DNA of 64,000 nt from Streptomyces cinnamoneus (GCF_002939475.1 NZ_PKFQ01000001.1:372001-436000); one strand, 5' to 3'. Positions 35,640-44,618 are shown, counted from the stretch's first letter. The notes: generated by a model not told the origin, from the letters alone. Numbers and translations are program-made.

Positions 35640-36806
35640 ATGTCCGGCACGCCCGGCGAGCACGACACGACCACAGACCCCGCCGGCTTCCGTCCCCGCG
35701 TCCCCGCCGCCGAGTGGAACGACTGGCGCTGGCACATGCGCAAGCGCATCAACACCACCGACAAGGCCCGGCGGTGGCTGCGCCTGACCGCCGACGAGGA
35801 GAAGGCCATCGCCGCCTCGGCGGGCAAGTACCGCTGGAGCATCACCCCGTACTACGCGTCGTTGATGGACCCCGACGACCCCGCCTGCCCGGTCCGGCTG
35901 CAGGCGGTGCCCGCGCCCGGCGAGCTGGAACGGTTCCCGGGCACCGACGTCGACCCGGTCGGCGACACCTACTACCGCAAGACCAACCGGGTGGTGCACA
36001 AGTACCCGGACCGGGTGATCATGCTGGTCACCGAGGCCTGCCCGGTCTACTGCCGGCACTGCACCCGCAAGTTCCACACCACCGACGTGACCGGCACCTA
36101 CTTCCGCGACGACGAGGGCGGCTCGTTCGACGAGGACCTGCGCTACATCGCCGACCACCCCGAGATCCGCGACGTGCTGCTGACGGGCGGCGACCCGCTG
36201 TCGTACCAGGACGGCAAGCTGGAGGAGATCGTCTCCGGGCTGCGGGCCATCCCGAGCGTGGAGATCATCCGCATCGGCAGCCGCTTCCCGGTGCTGCTGC
36301 CGCAGCGCATCACCGACGACCTGTGCGCCATGCTCGCGCGCCACCACCCGGTGTGGCTCAACACGCACTTCAACCACCCCAAGGAGATCACGCCGGAGTC
36401 CGCCGCCGCCGTCGACCGGCTGCTGCGCCACGGCGTTCCGGTCGGCAACCAGACCGTCCTGCTGCGCGGGATCAACGACGACGTCACCACGATGCGCACG
36501 CTCATGACGGAGCTGCTGCGCATCCGCGTCCGCCCCTACTACCTCTACCACTGCGACAACGTCACCGGCGTCGCCCACTTCATGACCTCCGTGGAGAAGG
36601 GCTGGGAGATCATGGAGGGCCTCCAGGGCCACATCACCGGCTTCGCGGTGCCGCAGTACGTGCTGACCACCCGGATCGGCAAGATCCCCATCGCCCGGCC
36701 GTACTTCACCCCCACCGCCGACGGCCTGCTGCTCCGTAATTACCGGGGCGAGGAGATGGTCGTCGGCACCGCCGTCCACCCGATCACGGAGCCTGATGCG
36801 CGATGA
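35640..36806 (+). CDS. blsG: Lysine 2,3-aminomutase homologue, likely arginine 2,3-aminomutase
   Basis: Protein of 388 aa. It has C134-x3-C138-x2-C141 (CPVYCRHC) for the radical SAM cluster and the aminomutase body (TGGDPLSYQDGKLEEIV, HFNHPKEITPESAAAV, NQTVLLRGIND). The likely PLP lysine is K348 in RIGKIPI. Lysine aminomutases bind the substrate side-chain amine with two aspartates; the first is kept here (YHCDN), but the second, normally in VVDAPGGGGK, is replaced by VLTTRIGK. That fits a non-lysine substrate such as arginine, giving the beta-arginine of blasticidin-type antibiotics. It overlaps the next gene by 4 bp. Confidence 0.88.
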   Translation: MSGTPGEHDTTTDPAGFRPRVPAAEWNDWRWHMRKRINTTDKARRWLRLTADEEKAIAASAGKYRWSITPYYASLMDPDDPACPVRLQAVPAPGELERFPGTDVDPVGDTYYRKTNRVVHKYPDRVIMLVTEACPVYCRHCTRKFHTTDVTGTYFRDDEGGSFDEDLRYIADHPEIRDVLLTGGDPLSYQDGKLEEIVSGLRAIPSVEIIRIGSRFPVLLPQRITDDLCAMLARHHPVWLNTHFNHPKEITPESAAAVDRLLRHGVPVGNQTVLLRGINDDVTTMRTLMTELLRIRVRPYYLYHCDNVTGVAHFMTSVEKGWEIMEGLQGHITGFAVPQYVLTTRIGKIPIARPYFTPTADGLLLRNYRGEEMVVGTAVHPITEPDAR

Positions 36807-37981
36807 CCCTCGACAAGCGGCTCGGACAGCGTTTCCTGCCCTACGGGGCCAACTACCTCGACTGGTCGGACATGCGTGAACTGCGCGAGGCCATCGAGCA
36901 GGGCGTGCTCTTCCGCTACCAGACGGACGGGGAGTCCGTCGCCTCCCGGCTGGAGCGCCGCGTCGCCGAACGGCTGGGCGCCGGCCACGTCCTGGCCGTG
37001 CACAACTGCACCGAGGCCCTCCGGCTCGCCCTGATCTCCACCCGGCCGCGCACCGGCGACCTCGTCCACATTCCCGCGGTCACGTTCGTGGCCGTCGCGG
37101 GCGCGGTGCTCTCCAGCGGGCTGGTCCCCGTGCTCGTCGACGTCGACGAATCGCTCTCCCTGGACGCCGCACTGCTGCCGCCGGGCACCGAACGGGTCAT
37201 CGTCGCCCACATGGAGGGAACGGTGGCCCCGCTGCCCCAGGGCGTGCCCTACGTCGTCGAGGACTGCGCCCAGGCGCTCGGCGCCACCTTCCCCGACGGG
37301 CGGCACGCCGGGACCGCCGGGTACGCGGGGACGTTCAGCTTCCACCACAACAAGGTGCTCACCTCCGGTGAGGGCGGACTGGTCGTCACCGGCGACCCGG
37401 CCGCCTGGGCGACCATGCGCTGCTACCACGACCACGGCTCGGCCCGGGTGCCCGGCCGCTACCCGACGTGGAACCCGGACGCCCACTACGGCGAGAACTT
37501 CGTCACCAGCGAGGGGGTGGCCGCCGTCCAGTTCCAGCAGTTCCGCCACCTCGACGAGCTCCTGGCCGGGCTCGAACGCCAGCACGCCATCGCCATGGAC
37601 GCGCTCCCCGACCGTGGCGACCTGCGCGTCCTGCCGCGGGCCACGGGGGACGTGAAGATCAGTCTGCGGTTCCGGTGGGAGAGCCGGGAACTGCGCGACG
37701 CGGCGGTGGCCGCGCTCACCCGGCGCGGCATCGCCAACTGGACCCTCGACAAGTACTTGCTGCCGGAACACCCGGTGATCACCGGCCGGCGCTCCCTCTA
37801 CAGCGACGGCTTCCCCTGGAGCCTGGCCCCCGACCGGCCGCTGATGCTCAGCCGCGACGGTTTCGCCCGCACCCGCGACCTGCTCGACCGCACCCTGTGC
37901 GTGCCGTTGTCGCCGGAGCTGTCCGAGCCCGACCAGGTCCTCGCGGTCAAGACCCTGCGCCAGGTCCTGGAGGCCGTGTGA
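36803..37981 (+). CDS. DegT/DnrJ/EryC1-type PLP aminotransferase (position of blsH)
   Basis: Protein of 392 aa. The sugar-aminotransferase fold is clear: NCTEALRLAL, VHIPAVTFVAVAGAVLSSG, VVEDCAQALGA, and the PLP-lysine loop SFHHNKVLTSGEGG with K184. The last part GENFVTSEGVAAVQFQQF is also typical. It is predicted to aminate C4' of the keto-sugar nucleoside, or to take part in a PLP-dependent dehydration as in ColD-like relatives (those have His instead of Lys; Lys is present here, favouring transamination). It overlaps the aminomutase by 4 bp and the ATP-grasp gene by 4 bp. Confidence 0.87.
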   Translation: MTLDKRLGQRFLPYGANYLDWSDMRELREAIEQGVLFRYQTDGESVASRLERRVAERLGAGHVLAVHNCTEALRLALISTRPRTGDLVHIPAVTFVAVAGAVLSSGLVPVLVDVDESLSLDAALLPPGTERVIVAHMEGTVAPLPQGVPYVVEDCAQALGATFPDGRHAGTAGYAGTFSFHHNKVLTSGEGGLVVTGDPAAWATMRCYHDHGSARVPGRYPTWNPDAHYGENFVTSEGVAAVQFQQFRHLDELLAGLERQHAIAMDALPDRGDLRVLPRATGDVKISLRFRWESRELRDAAVAALTRRGIANWTLDKYLLPEHPVITGRRSLYSDGFPWSLAPDRPLMLSRDGFARTRDLLDRTLCVPLSPELSEPDQVLAVKTLRQVLEAV

Positions 37982-39231
37982 GCGGGGGCGGCCCGGTGCT
38001 GCTGATGGCGGACGACCGGGCGGGCTCCTTCACCCGGTACGCGGCGCGGCACCTGGCGGGACGGCTGGTGCTGCTGCGCTTCGCGGAGGTCCGCCGGGAT
38101 CTGTCGGAGGACTACCTGCGCGAGACGGCGCACCTGCCGGCGTTCTGGGTGCGGGAGGGGGTGCCGTTGGAGGAGGAGGTGCGGCGCTACGCCCGGTGGG
38201 CCGACGGCCTGCCCGTGCGGCCCAGCCGCTTCTGCAACCCGTCGGAGCCCCGGCAGGCGGTGGCGCAGCGGTTCGCCCGGCTCGCCGGCCTGCCCCACCT
38301 GACGGAACGCCAGGTGACGTGGGTGCGCGACAAGGCCGCCATGAAGGACAGGTTCCGGGAACTGGGGCTGCGCACCGCACGGTACGCGCGCGTGGCGTGC
38401 GCGGCGGATGTCGAACGGTTCGCGGCCCGGTGCGGCTGGCCGCTGGTGCTCAAGCCCACCGACTCCTTCGCCTGCGTGGACACCTTCCGCCTGGACGGCC
38501 CCTCCTGCCTCGCCGGGACCGACTTCGGCGCACGGGAGTGGATGGTCGAGGAGCACCTCGGCGGCACCGAGTGGGAGGTGTGCGCCCTGATCCACGACGG
38601 GCGGGTGCTGGACGCCTGGCCCAGCGCGATGCCGTGCCGGCCGCTGGACATCGTCGACGGCGCCTTGAACGCCAACATCAGCGTCGCCACCGGCGAGGGA
38701 CCGGGCGTGGACCTGCGGGCGCTCCTCCAGCGGATCGCCACCGGCATGGGCCTCGACCACGGCTACGTCCACATGGAGTTCTTCCTGGTGGACGGGCAGG
38801 TGCACGCCGGTGAGATCGGGGTGCGGCTGGCGGGCTGCGAGATCACCGCCAACCACGGACTGGCATACGGTTTCGACGTCTTCGGTGCCACGCTGGACGT
38901 GTACCTGGGCCGGCGTCCCCCACTCCGGTACGGCCTGCGGCGGTGCGCAGGCGACCTGTTGCTGCCGCTGCCGGGCTCGGGCGTCGTGCGCGCCGTCACC
39001 CCCAGGGAGGAGCTGTTGCGCATCCCCGGGGTCGTCGACGCCGTTCTCAAGGTGGGCGTCGGGGACGTGGTGGCGGCACGCCGTGCCTCGCACAACGCGT
39101 CCGGGTACGTCCATGTGACAGGCACATCGATCGGCGAGGTGGAGCGGCGTATGCGCGAGGTCCTGGACACCTTCACGATCGACGTGGCTCCCGCCGCCGG
39201 GGCGCGGGAGGCCGGCGCCGCGCACCGCTGA
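37978..39231 (+). CDS. ATP-grasp ligase, likely amide-bond former (position of blsI)
   Basis: Protein of 417 aa. The ATP-grasp core runs from about residue 120: VRDKAAMKDRFRELGLRTAR, WPLVLKPTDSFACV (ATP-lysine), EWMVEEHLGGTEWEV, and the metal-binding HMEFFLVDGQVHAGEIGVR. ATP-grasp enzymes activate a carboxylate as acyl-phosphate and join it to an amine, here presumably the beta-amino acid and the 4'-aminated nucleoside. The GTG start at 37978 overlaps the aminotransferase stop (GTGA). The N-terminal 110 residues form a separate substrate domain. Confidence 0.88.
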   Translation: MSGGGPVLLMADDRAGSFTRYAARHLAGRLVLLRFAEVRRDLSEDYLRETAHLPAFWVREGVPLEEEVRRYARWADGLPVRPSRFCNPSEPRQAVAQRFARLAGLPHLTERQVTWVRDKAAMKDRFRELGLRTARYARVACAADVERFAARCGWPLVLKPTDSFACVDTFRLDGPSCLAGTDFGAREWMVEEHLGGTEWEVCALIHDGRVLDAWPSAMPCRPLDIVDGALNANISVATGEGPGVDLRALLQRIATGMGLDHGYVHMEFFLVDGQVHAGEIGVRLAGCEITANHGLAYGFDVFGATLDVYLGRRPPLRYGLRRCAGDLLLPLPGSGVVRAVTPREELLRIPGVVDAVLKVGVGDVVAARRASHNASGYVHVTGTSIGEVERRMREVLDTFTIDVAPAAGAREAGAAHR

Positions 39232-39334
39232 TCCCGGCCGGTTCCGGGGCGCGCCCGCCCGTACGCGGGGCGCGCCCGGCGACACCGGCCCTGGCCCGGC
39301 CGCTCGGCGCGGCCACCGAACGGAGTCCGAGACA

Positions 39335-40561
39335 GTGACGAACGGGTTGCCCCGCCGGTTCCTCGATCTGCTGACGCGCCGCCATGTGGCGGGACCGGCC
39401 TGGTGGAGCGTGGTCTCCAGGATGCCGGTGTATCTGATGTCGCTGGCCATGGTGCTGGTGGTGCGCGAACAGGGCGGAAGTTACGCGCGGGCCGGCCTGG
39501 TGGCCGCCCTCTACACCGCCGGCATGGCGGTGGGCGGTCCCCTCGTCGCCCGGTACGCCGACCGCAGGGGCCGGCGGGCGGTGCTCGTGGCGACCGGCGT
39601 GGTCTATCCGTCGGCGCTCGCCGTGCTGGTGTGGGCCACCGTGCCGGGCGACTGGGCGCAGCCCGTCGTGGCGGTCGTCGCCGGCGTGGCGCTGCCGCCC
39701 GCCAACGCCTGTATGCGCTCGCTGTGGGCGCGGCTTCCGCTCAAGGACAGCGAACGGGAGATCGCCTATCTGTGGGAGGCGCTGCTCACCGAGGTCCTGG
39801 TCATCGGCGCGCCGCTGATGCTGGCCGCGCTGATGCTCCCGGCGTCCGCCGGTCTGGCGCTGACGACGGTGGCCACGATCGGCGGCGTGGGGGCGCTGGG
39901 GCTGGCCCTCACCCCGCTGCCCGCCGGCACCGAGCGGGCGGATCCGCGCCGGGAGGCGGCGCCCGGGCTGCTGGGGCCGCTCAGGGAGCCGGCGATGCTG
40001 GCGCTCACGGCCGTCATGGCCGTGTGCGCGGTGCCCATCGGGCTGATGACGCTCGCGATCCCGGCCTTCGTCGACGCGCACGGATCGCCGGGCAGCACGG
40101 GCGTGGTGTACGCGTGCTGGGGCGTCGGCAGCGCGGTCGGGGCGCTGTGGCTGGGGCGTTCCCAGTCCGAGGTGGCGGTGCACCGGCGGTTCCCGCGCCT
40201 GGTCCTCGCGTACGCCGTCGGCACGGCCCTGCCGTTGCTGGCCGTTTCGGAGCTGACGCTGGGGATGGCCCTGGCGGTGGGCAGCGCTCCCATCGCCCTG
40301 GTGTCGGCCAGCGAGATGAAGCTGGTGAGCACGGTCGCGGACGGCCGTCTGCTGACGGAGGCGTTCACGTGGGCGTCCCTGGCGACCGTCGTGGGGGACG
40401 CGGTGGGCCAGCAGGCCGGCGGGCTGCTGATGGAACCGGTGGGGCCGCACGGGGTGTTCTCGGTGGCTTCGGGCGTGGCCCTGGCCGGGGCCGCCCTGGC
40501 GTTCGCCTGCCGGGGGCTGCTCGGCCGCCGCGTGGCCGTTCCCGCGGAGTGCGCCGCGTGA
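39335..40561 (+). CDS. MFS transporter, probable nucleoside exporter (position of blsJ)
   Basis: Protein of 408 aa with 12 predicted helices and the MFS motif A-like loop ARYADRRGRRAVLVATG between helices 2 and 3. The best explanation in this cluster is proton-driven export of the antibiotic, giving self-protection. The GTG start has CGGAGT upstream. It is separated from the ATP-grasp gene by 103 bp, so an internal promoter is possible, but all neighbours read in the same direction. Confidence 0.88.
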   Translation: MTNGLPRRFLDLLTRRHVAGPAWWSVVSRMPVYLMSLAMVLVVREQGGSYARAGLVAALYTAGMAVGGPLVARYADRRGRRAVLVATGVVYPSALAVLVWATVPGDWAQPVVAVVAGVALPPANACMRSLWARLPLKDSEREIAYLWEALLTEVLVIGAPLMLAALMLPASAGLALTTVATIGGVGALGLALTPLPAGTERADPRREAAPGLLGPLREPAMLALTAVMAVCAVPIGLMTLAIPAFVDAHGSPGSTGVVYACWGVGSAVGALWLGRSQSEVAVHRRFPRLVLAYAVGTALPLLAVSELTLGMALAVGSAPIALVSASEMKLVSTVADGRLLTEAFTWASLATVVGDAVGQQAGGLLMEPVGPHGVFSVASGVALAGAALAFACRGLLGRRVAVPAECAA

Positions 40562-40658
40562 GGGGGCCCGGGGCCGCCCGGCCGCCGCCCGGCCCCCTCC
40601 CCCCGCCCCGCCGTCGTCCCCCTTCTCCCGGTCAGCCACGAACACGAGGTATCCCCCC

Positions 40659-42545
40659 ATGAACCCTGCCGTCACCGGACCGCGGCCCGAGCAGCCGCCC
40701 GCCGCACCGGACAGCGGCCTCTTCCGCACCGTCGCCCTCGACCGGTTCCCCTCGGCCGTCGGGGAGTTCCTGGCGGCACCCGGCCGGACGCCCGTGCCCG
40801 TGCCGGTCGACGGGCGCGCCGATCTGGTACGGGGGGTGGCGGCGGCGAACGGCCTGTACGGCGCGGTCCACACGCCGGCGCCCCTGGACTTCGGTGTGGT
40901 GCTCGGCGCGGAGGAGCTGCCCGACGGCCTGCCGGAGCTGGCCGGCCCGCTCGCTCGTCAGTGGCTGGACGAGAAGGAACTCGCCGACGACGGCTTCCAC
41001 CACCGGCACCCGGGCACCCTGCTGCTCGTCGGCTCCTACGACCGGCTGAACCTCTCCCCCGTCCGGGCCCTGCTCCTGGCCACCTACCGGGGTGCGGAGC
41101 GCGCGCTGACGCTGCTGAGCGGCCGTGACGGCGTCTCGGTGGCCTGGAACGTGGCCAAGCAGTACGCCCGTCCGGCCGCGGACGTCGAGGCGCTGGGCCT
41201 GTTCACCGACACCGACCGGCCCCCGCACCTGCCGGGCGTCCGGGTCTTCGACGACCGCGACTTCGAACGCGCCGACATCCAGGCGGAGATCCTCGGCACC
41301 CGGTGGCGCCGGGTCGTCTTCCAGGGCCACGGCAAGGACGACAGCGTCAACCTCGGCGAGTTCACCATCTGCGGCCTGAACCCGGCCGTCGCCGCCGTGC
41401 CCGGCCTGCTGGGCCCGCGGTGCGCCTACGGGCTGCCGTGCTACAAGCCGGAGGACAAGCTCGTCCCCCTCCACCGGGTCGAGGCGGTGGAGCTGGTGCT
41501 CAGCGCCTGCAACAGCGGCCCCCTGGCGGACCTCGCGCTCTACGACCCCAAGTACCAGCTGCTGCTCAACGCCCTCGACGGCCCGGCCCGCACCGTGGTG
41601 TCCGCCGTGTCCGTCCACGATTCGGACCGGCCCGAGAACGTGGCGTGGATGCGCGCCGCCCTCTCCGGCGCGGACTCGGTCGACACCCTCAACGCCAGCC
41701 TGGCGGGCTCGCACCCCTACCCGGCGTTCATGCGCTTCGGCATGCCGGGCGAGCCGGACGGGACACCCGCCGCGCCGCGGCCCTCCGACCACAGCCCCGA
41801 CCCCCTGCTCCTCACCACCGGGCGCCGGCTCACCGCCCTGCTGGCCTCCGGGCTGCTGCCGCACAACCACCCGCTGCGCCCCCGGCTGGACAAGCTCGCC
41901 CGCAAGGTGGACCAGTGGGTGGCCCGCCCCACCCACGCCGCCGACCAGTCGCCGCGGGAGATCCGCTCCTCGCTCGCCGCCGACCTCCAGTCGCTTGACC
42001 ACGTGATCGCCGAGCAGGTCGCGGCGAACCCCGAGAACGACCTCATGAACTACCCGGCGCACTTCGGGGACCGCAGCTCCCTGGACCCGCACGTACGGGA
42101 GGTGACCTGCCACTGCGGGCGGCCCGCCCAGGAGTTCACCCGGCGCGGTCTGCTCCCGCACGTACTCGACACCACCTGCGCGGTCTGCATGCGCTGCGGA
42201 GACGTCACCTTCCGGGTGCCCGACGCGCCGGCGCTGCTGGCGCACGCCGACGACGAGGTGGAGCAGGGCGGGGTGCTGGAGGTGCGCGCCGAGCTCACGG
42301 CGTCCCGGCCCGGGCCCGTACGGCTCGGCCTGTTCGTCCCGACGTACCTGCGCGAGGACACCACCGTCGAACCGGTCACGGTCAAGGTGCGGGGCTCCGC
42401 CGAGCAGCCCAGGGACGTGCTGTTCCGGGTGCGGTTCGCCGACGCCACCGCGCCGCAGGCCTACTACTTCACGGTCTTCGCCGTGCAGGACCTCGCCGTC
42501 TCCACCGCCCGGCGCCACTTCGGCGTCGTGCCGCGCCGCAGCTGA
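40659..42545 (+). CDS. Caspase/CHAT-like protein with zinc-ribbon inside the nucleoside cluster
   Basis: Protein of 628 aa. About residues 120-365 form a caspase/CHAT-type fold: His224 in VVFQGHGKDDS and Cys284 in LVLSACNSG, at the spacing and in the strand contexts of this protease clan. At 484-513 five cysteines (CHC, then CAVCMRC) form a likely zinc-ribbon, followed by a beta-rich C-terminal domain (about 525-625). No signal or membrane segment is present. Caspase-like proteins are not expected in nucleoside biosynthesis. It occupies the position I recall as blsK in the blasticidin S cluster, for which a tRNA-dependent leucyl transfer role has been discussed; I cannot confirm they are homologous. 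A maturation, resistance or acyl-transfer role is open. Confidence 0.75.
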   Translation: MNPAVTGPRPEQPPAAPDSGLFRTVALDRFPSAVGEFLAAPGRTPVPVPVDGRADLVRGVAAANGLYGAVHTPAPLDFGVVLGAEELPDGLPELAGPLARQWLDEKELADDGFHHRHPGTLLLVGSYDRLNLSPVRALLLATYRGAERALTLLSGRDGVSVAWNVAKQYARPAADVEALGLFTDTDRPPHLPGVRVFDDRDFERADIQAEILGTRWRRVVFQGHGKDDSVNLGEFTICGLNPAVAAVPGLLGPRCAYGLPCYKPEDKLVPLHRVEAVELVLSACNSGPLADLALYDPKYQLLLNALDGPARTVVSAVSVHDSDRPENVAWMRAALSGADSVDTLNASLAGSHPYPAFMRFGMPGEPDGTPAAPRPSDHSPDPLLLTTGRRLTALLASGLLPHNHPLRPRLDKLARKVDQWVARPTHAADQSPREIRSSLAADLQSLDHVIAEQVAANPENDLMNYPAHFGDRSSLDPHVREVTCHCGRPAQEFTRRGLLPHVLDTTCAVCMRCGDVTFRVPDAPALLAHADDEVEQGGVLEVRAELTASRPGPVRLGLFVPTYLREDTTVEPVTVKVRGSAEQPRDVLFRVRFADATAPQAYYFTVFAVQDLAVSTARRHFGVVPRRS

Positions 42546-42626
42546 GACCCCCGCACCGACGTGACACAGCCGCCGGCCGCCCCTCTCGCGGACCCGGCGG
42601 AACCCGACGGACGAAGGACGGTTGCC

Positions 42627-43244
42627 ATGGACCACCCGACCACGCCCACCATCGAGCTCGTCGAACGCGACGGCGAAGTGACCCTGAGCATCGGCGGCGA
42701 GCAGGCCATGCAGGCATGGGAGCGCGACCTGATGTGGGCGAGCGCCGACATGCTGTGCGAGTACGGCCAGGACTTCTACGAGGTGGGCCTCGGCCTGGGC
42801 CTGTCCGCCCTGCGCATCGCGAACAACCCGGCCACCCGCAGCCACACCGTCCTGGAGCTCTTCGACGAGGTCGAGGACCTCTTCCGGGCCCGCCACCCGC
42901 ACCTGCCGGACAACCTGACCATCGAACGCGGCGACTTCTTCCGGCGCGTCTTCGAGCTGCCCTCGGAGAGCGTCGACGGGATGTTCTTCGACCCCGCCCT
43001 CGACATGGACGTCTGGACGAACGCGGACCTGTGGGCCAGGACCATGCCGGAGGTGGTCCGGGTGCTGCGCCCCGGCGGGGTGTTCATCCCGTTCTTCAGC
43101 ACCAAGCCGGAACTCCGCTGGCAGTACCTGCCGCACTTCCGCACCATCCGCGTCGAGCGCCACCCGTACGTGGCGTACGACACGACCGAGTACACGCACG
43201 GCACCAGGGGCGACGCCTACGTGCAGTGCTTCCGCAAGGACTGA
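42627..43244 (+). CDS. blsL: SAM-dependent N-methyltransferase, GAMT-like
   Basis: Protein of 205 aa. The SAM-binding glycine loop reads FYEVGLGLGLSALRIA, followed by HTVLELFDEVEDLF and VDGMFFDPALDMD, the guanidinoacetate/arginine N-methyltransferase pattern. In blasticidin S the guanidino group of beta-arginine is N-methylated by BlsL, and this gene holds the same place between the unknown and the CMP hydrolase. AAGGACGG precedes ATG 42627. It is cytosolic and has no extra domains. Confidence 0.82.
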   Translation: MDHPTTPTIELVERDGEVTLSIGGEQAMQAWERDLMWASADMLCEYGQDFYEVGLGLGLSALRIANNPATRSHTVLELFDEVEDLFRARHPHLPDNLTIERGDFFRRVFELPSESVDGMFFDPALDMDVWTNADLWARTMPEVVRVLRPGGVFIPFFSTKPELRWQYLPHFRTIRVERHPYVAYDTTEYTHGTRGDAYVQCFRKD

Positions 43245-43337
43245 CCGGCCCGCACCGCCCGCACCACCCCGACCCCGACCGCGACGCCGCCATCACCGTC
43301 CGGCGGGCCCGTGACGCCCGCCGCCCTGGAGGTCTCC

Positions 43338-43859
43338 GTGACACCCGGATCCACCACCGCAGCTCCCGGCCACCACCCGGACATCCGCTCGGTCTTCCTC
43401 GCCGGCCCGTTCCTCCAGCTCCTGGACCCGGCCACCGGGGAGATGCCCGAGAGCGCCCGCAACCCCTTCGACACCCTGATCAAGCACTTCGAGGCCCAGC
43501 GCCTGTCCGTCCACAACGCGCACCGCCGGGAGGCGTGGGGGGCGGAGCTGATGCGCCCGGAGGAATGCACCCGTATCGACCAGGAGGAGATCCGCAAGGC
43601 CGACGCGTTCGTCGCCCTGCCGGGTTCTCCCGCCTCGCCCGGCACCCACATCGAGATCGGCTGGGCCAGTGCCTTCGACAAGCCGATCGTCCTGCTCCTG
43701 GAGAGGGACCGCGACTACACCTTTCTCGTCCAGGGCCTGCACACGGTGGCGACGGTCGAGTACGTCGTCCACAGCGACATCGCCGGCGCCCTGCCCGCCG
43801 TCGACACGGCCCTGCGCCGCGCGGTGACCCGGCACCGGGAGGGAGCGGGCGGCCGGTGA
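43338..43859 (+). CDS. blsM: CMP N-glycosidase (MilB/BlsM family)
   Basis: Protein of 173 aa of the nucleoside 2-deoxyribosyltransferase superfamily. It shows SVFLAGPFLQLLDP at the start, ADAFVALPGSPASPG in the middle, and the predicted catalytic Glu106 in THIEIGWASAFDKP. MilB and BlsM hydrolyse (hydroxymethyl-)CMP to free cytosine base and ribose-5-phosphate, supplying the base for cytosylglucuronate synthase. GTG 43338 was chosen because GGAGG lies 5 nt upstream; GTG 43311 is an alternative. It is the last intact gene of the cluster and is followed by a long hairpin. Confidence 0.88.
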   Translation: MTPGSTTAAPGHHPDIRSVFLAGPFLQLLDPATGEMPESARNPFDTLIKHFEAQRLSVHNAHRREAWGAELMRPEECTRIDQEEIRKADAFVALPGSPASPGTHIEIGWASAFDKPIVLLLERDRDYTFLVQGLHTVATVEYVVHSDIAGALPAVDTALRRAVTRHREGAGGR

Positions 43860-43920
43860 CGCCACGGCCCGCCGCCACGACGCCCGGCCCGGGCCGGGGC
43901 GGCTGACTCGAGGGCGGAGC

Positions 43921-43955
43921 GAGGCCGCCCCGGTGCCGGCATCCGGGGCGGCCTC
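43921..43955 (+). terminator. Terminator closing the nucleoside cluster
   Basis: A perfect 13-bp stem (GAGGCCGCCCCGG with CCGGGGCGGCCTC) around a 9-nt loop starts 61 bp after the CMP hydrolase stop. The truncated AraC frame begins right after it. Confidence 0.8.
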
Positions 43956-43976
43956 CGGCTCAGCGCCTCACGTCCG

Positions 43977-44618
43977 GTGTGCGGGCGGGGCGCACCCAGG
44001 ACCTGCCTGCCCCGGCGCTGGGCTCCCCTGCCGGAACGGGCCGTACGCGCCCTGGCCGCCCGGCCGGTCCCCACCCGGGCCGGGGCGGGGGCGCTGCTCG
44101 GCCGCTATCTGGAGCAGCTCGCGGAGCAGACGGGCGAGGACTGGCCCGAGGCGGACGCGGCCAGGCTCGGCTCGGCCGCCCTGGACCTCGCGACGGTCCT
44201 GCTCGGCGGCCTGGCCCGGGCGGACGGACTGCTCGCCCCGGAGTCACGGCAGTCGGTCCTGCGGCTGCGGGTGAAGGCGTTCATCCGGGAGAACCTGGGC
44301 TCCCCGGGGCTCACGCCGCGGGCCATCGCCGACGCCCACGGCATCTCGGTGCGTCACCTGCACCAGTTGTTCCGCGAGGAGGACCGGTCCGTCAGCGCCC
44401 CGGTGAGGTCCTCGCGCCTGGAGCGCTGCCTCGCCGACCTGGGCGAGCCGGGCCTCGCCCACCTGCCGGTCGCCGCCGTCGGCGCCCGGTGGGGCTTCAC
44501 GGACCCGGCGGCGTTCAGCCGTGCGTTCAAGGCCGCCTACGGGAGCCCGCCGGGTGACTGCCGCAGGCGCCGCCTCGCTCTTCGACGGTCCGGGACGCGG
44601 GGACCGGACGGCTCCTGA
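43977..44618 (+). pseudogene. AraC family regulator fragment, sensor domain missing
   Basis: The frame of 213 aa matches the C-terminal two-thirds of AraC regulators: the interdomain region (LLGRYLEQLAEQTG, LGSAALDLATVLLGGLARAD), then both HTH motifs (LTPRAIADAHGISVRHLHQL and VGARWGFTDPAAFSRAFKAA). Full-length relatives have about 170 more residues of ligand-binding domain in front; here the frame starts 22 bp after the cluster terminator with no fitting start codon (only a GTG at 43977). It is most simply a remnant cut at the cluster boundary. A short functional DNA-binding protein cannot be excluded. Confidence 0.72.

Noticed and set aside
40632..43199. Minus-strand frame of about 855 codons under the nucleoside cluster
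   Set aside because: It is the complement of three well-supported genes; no motif or ribosome site.
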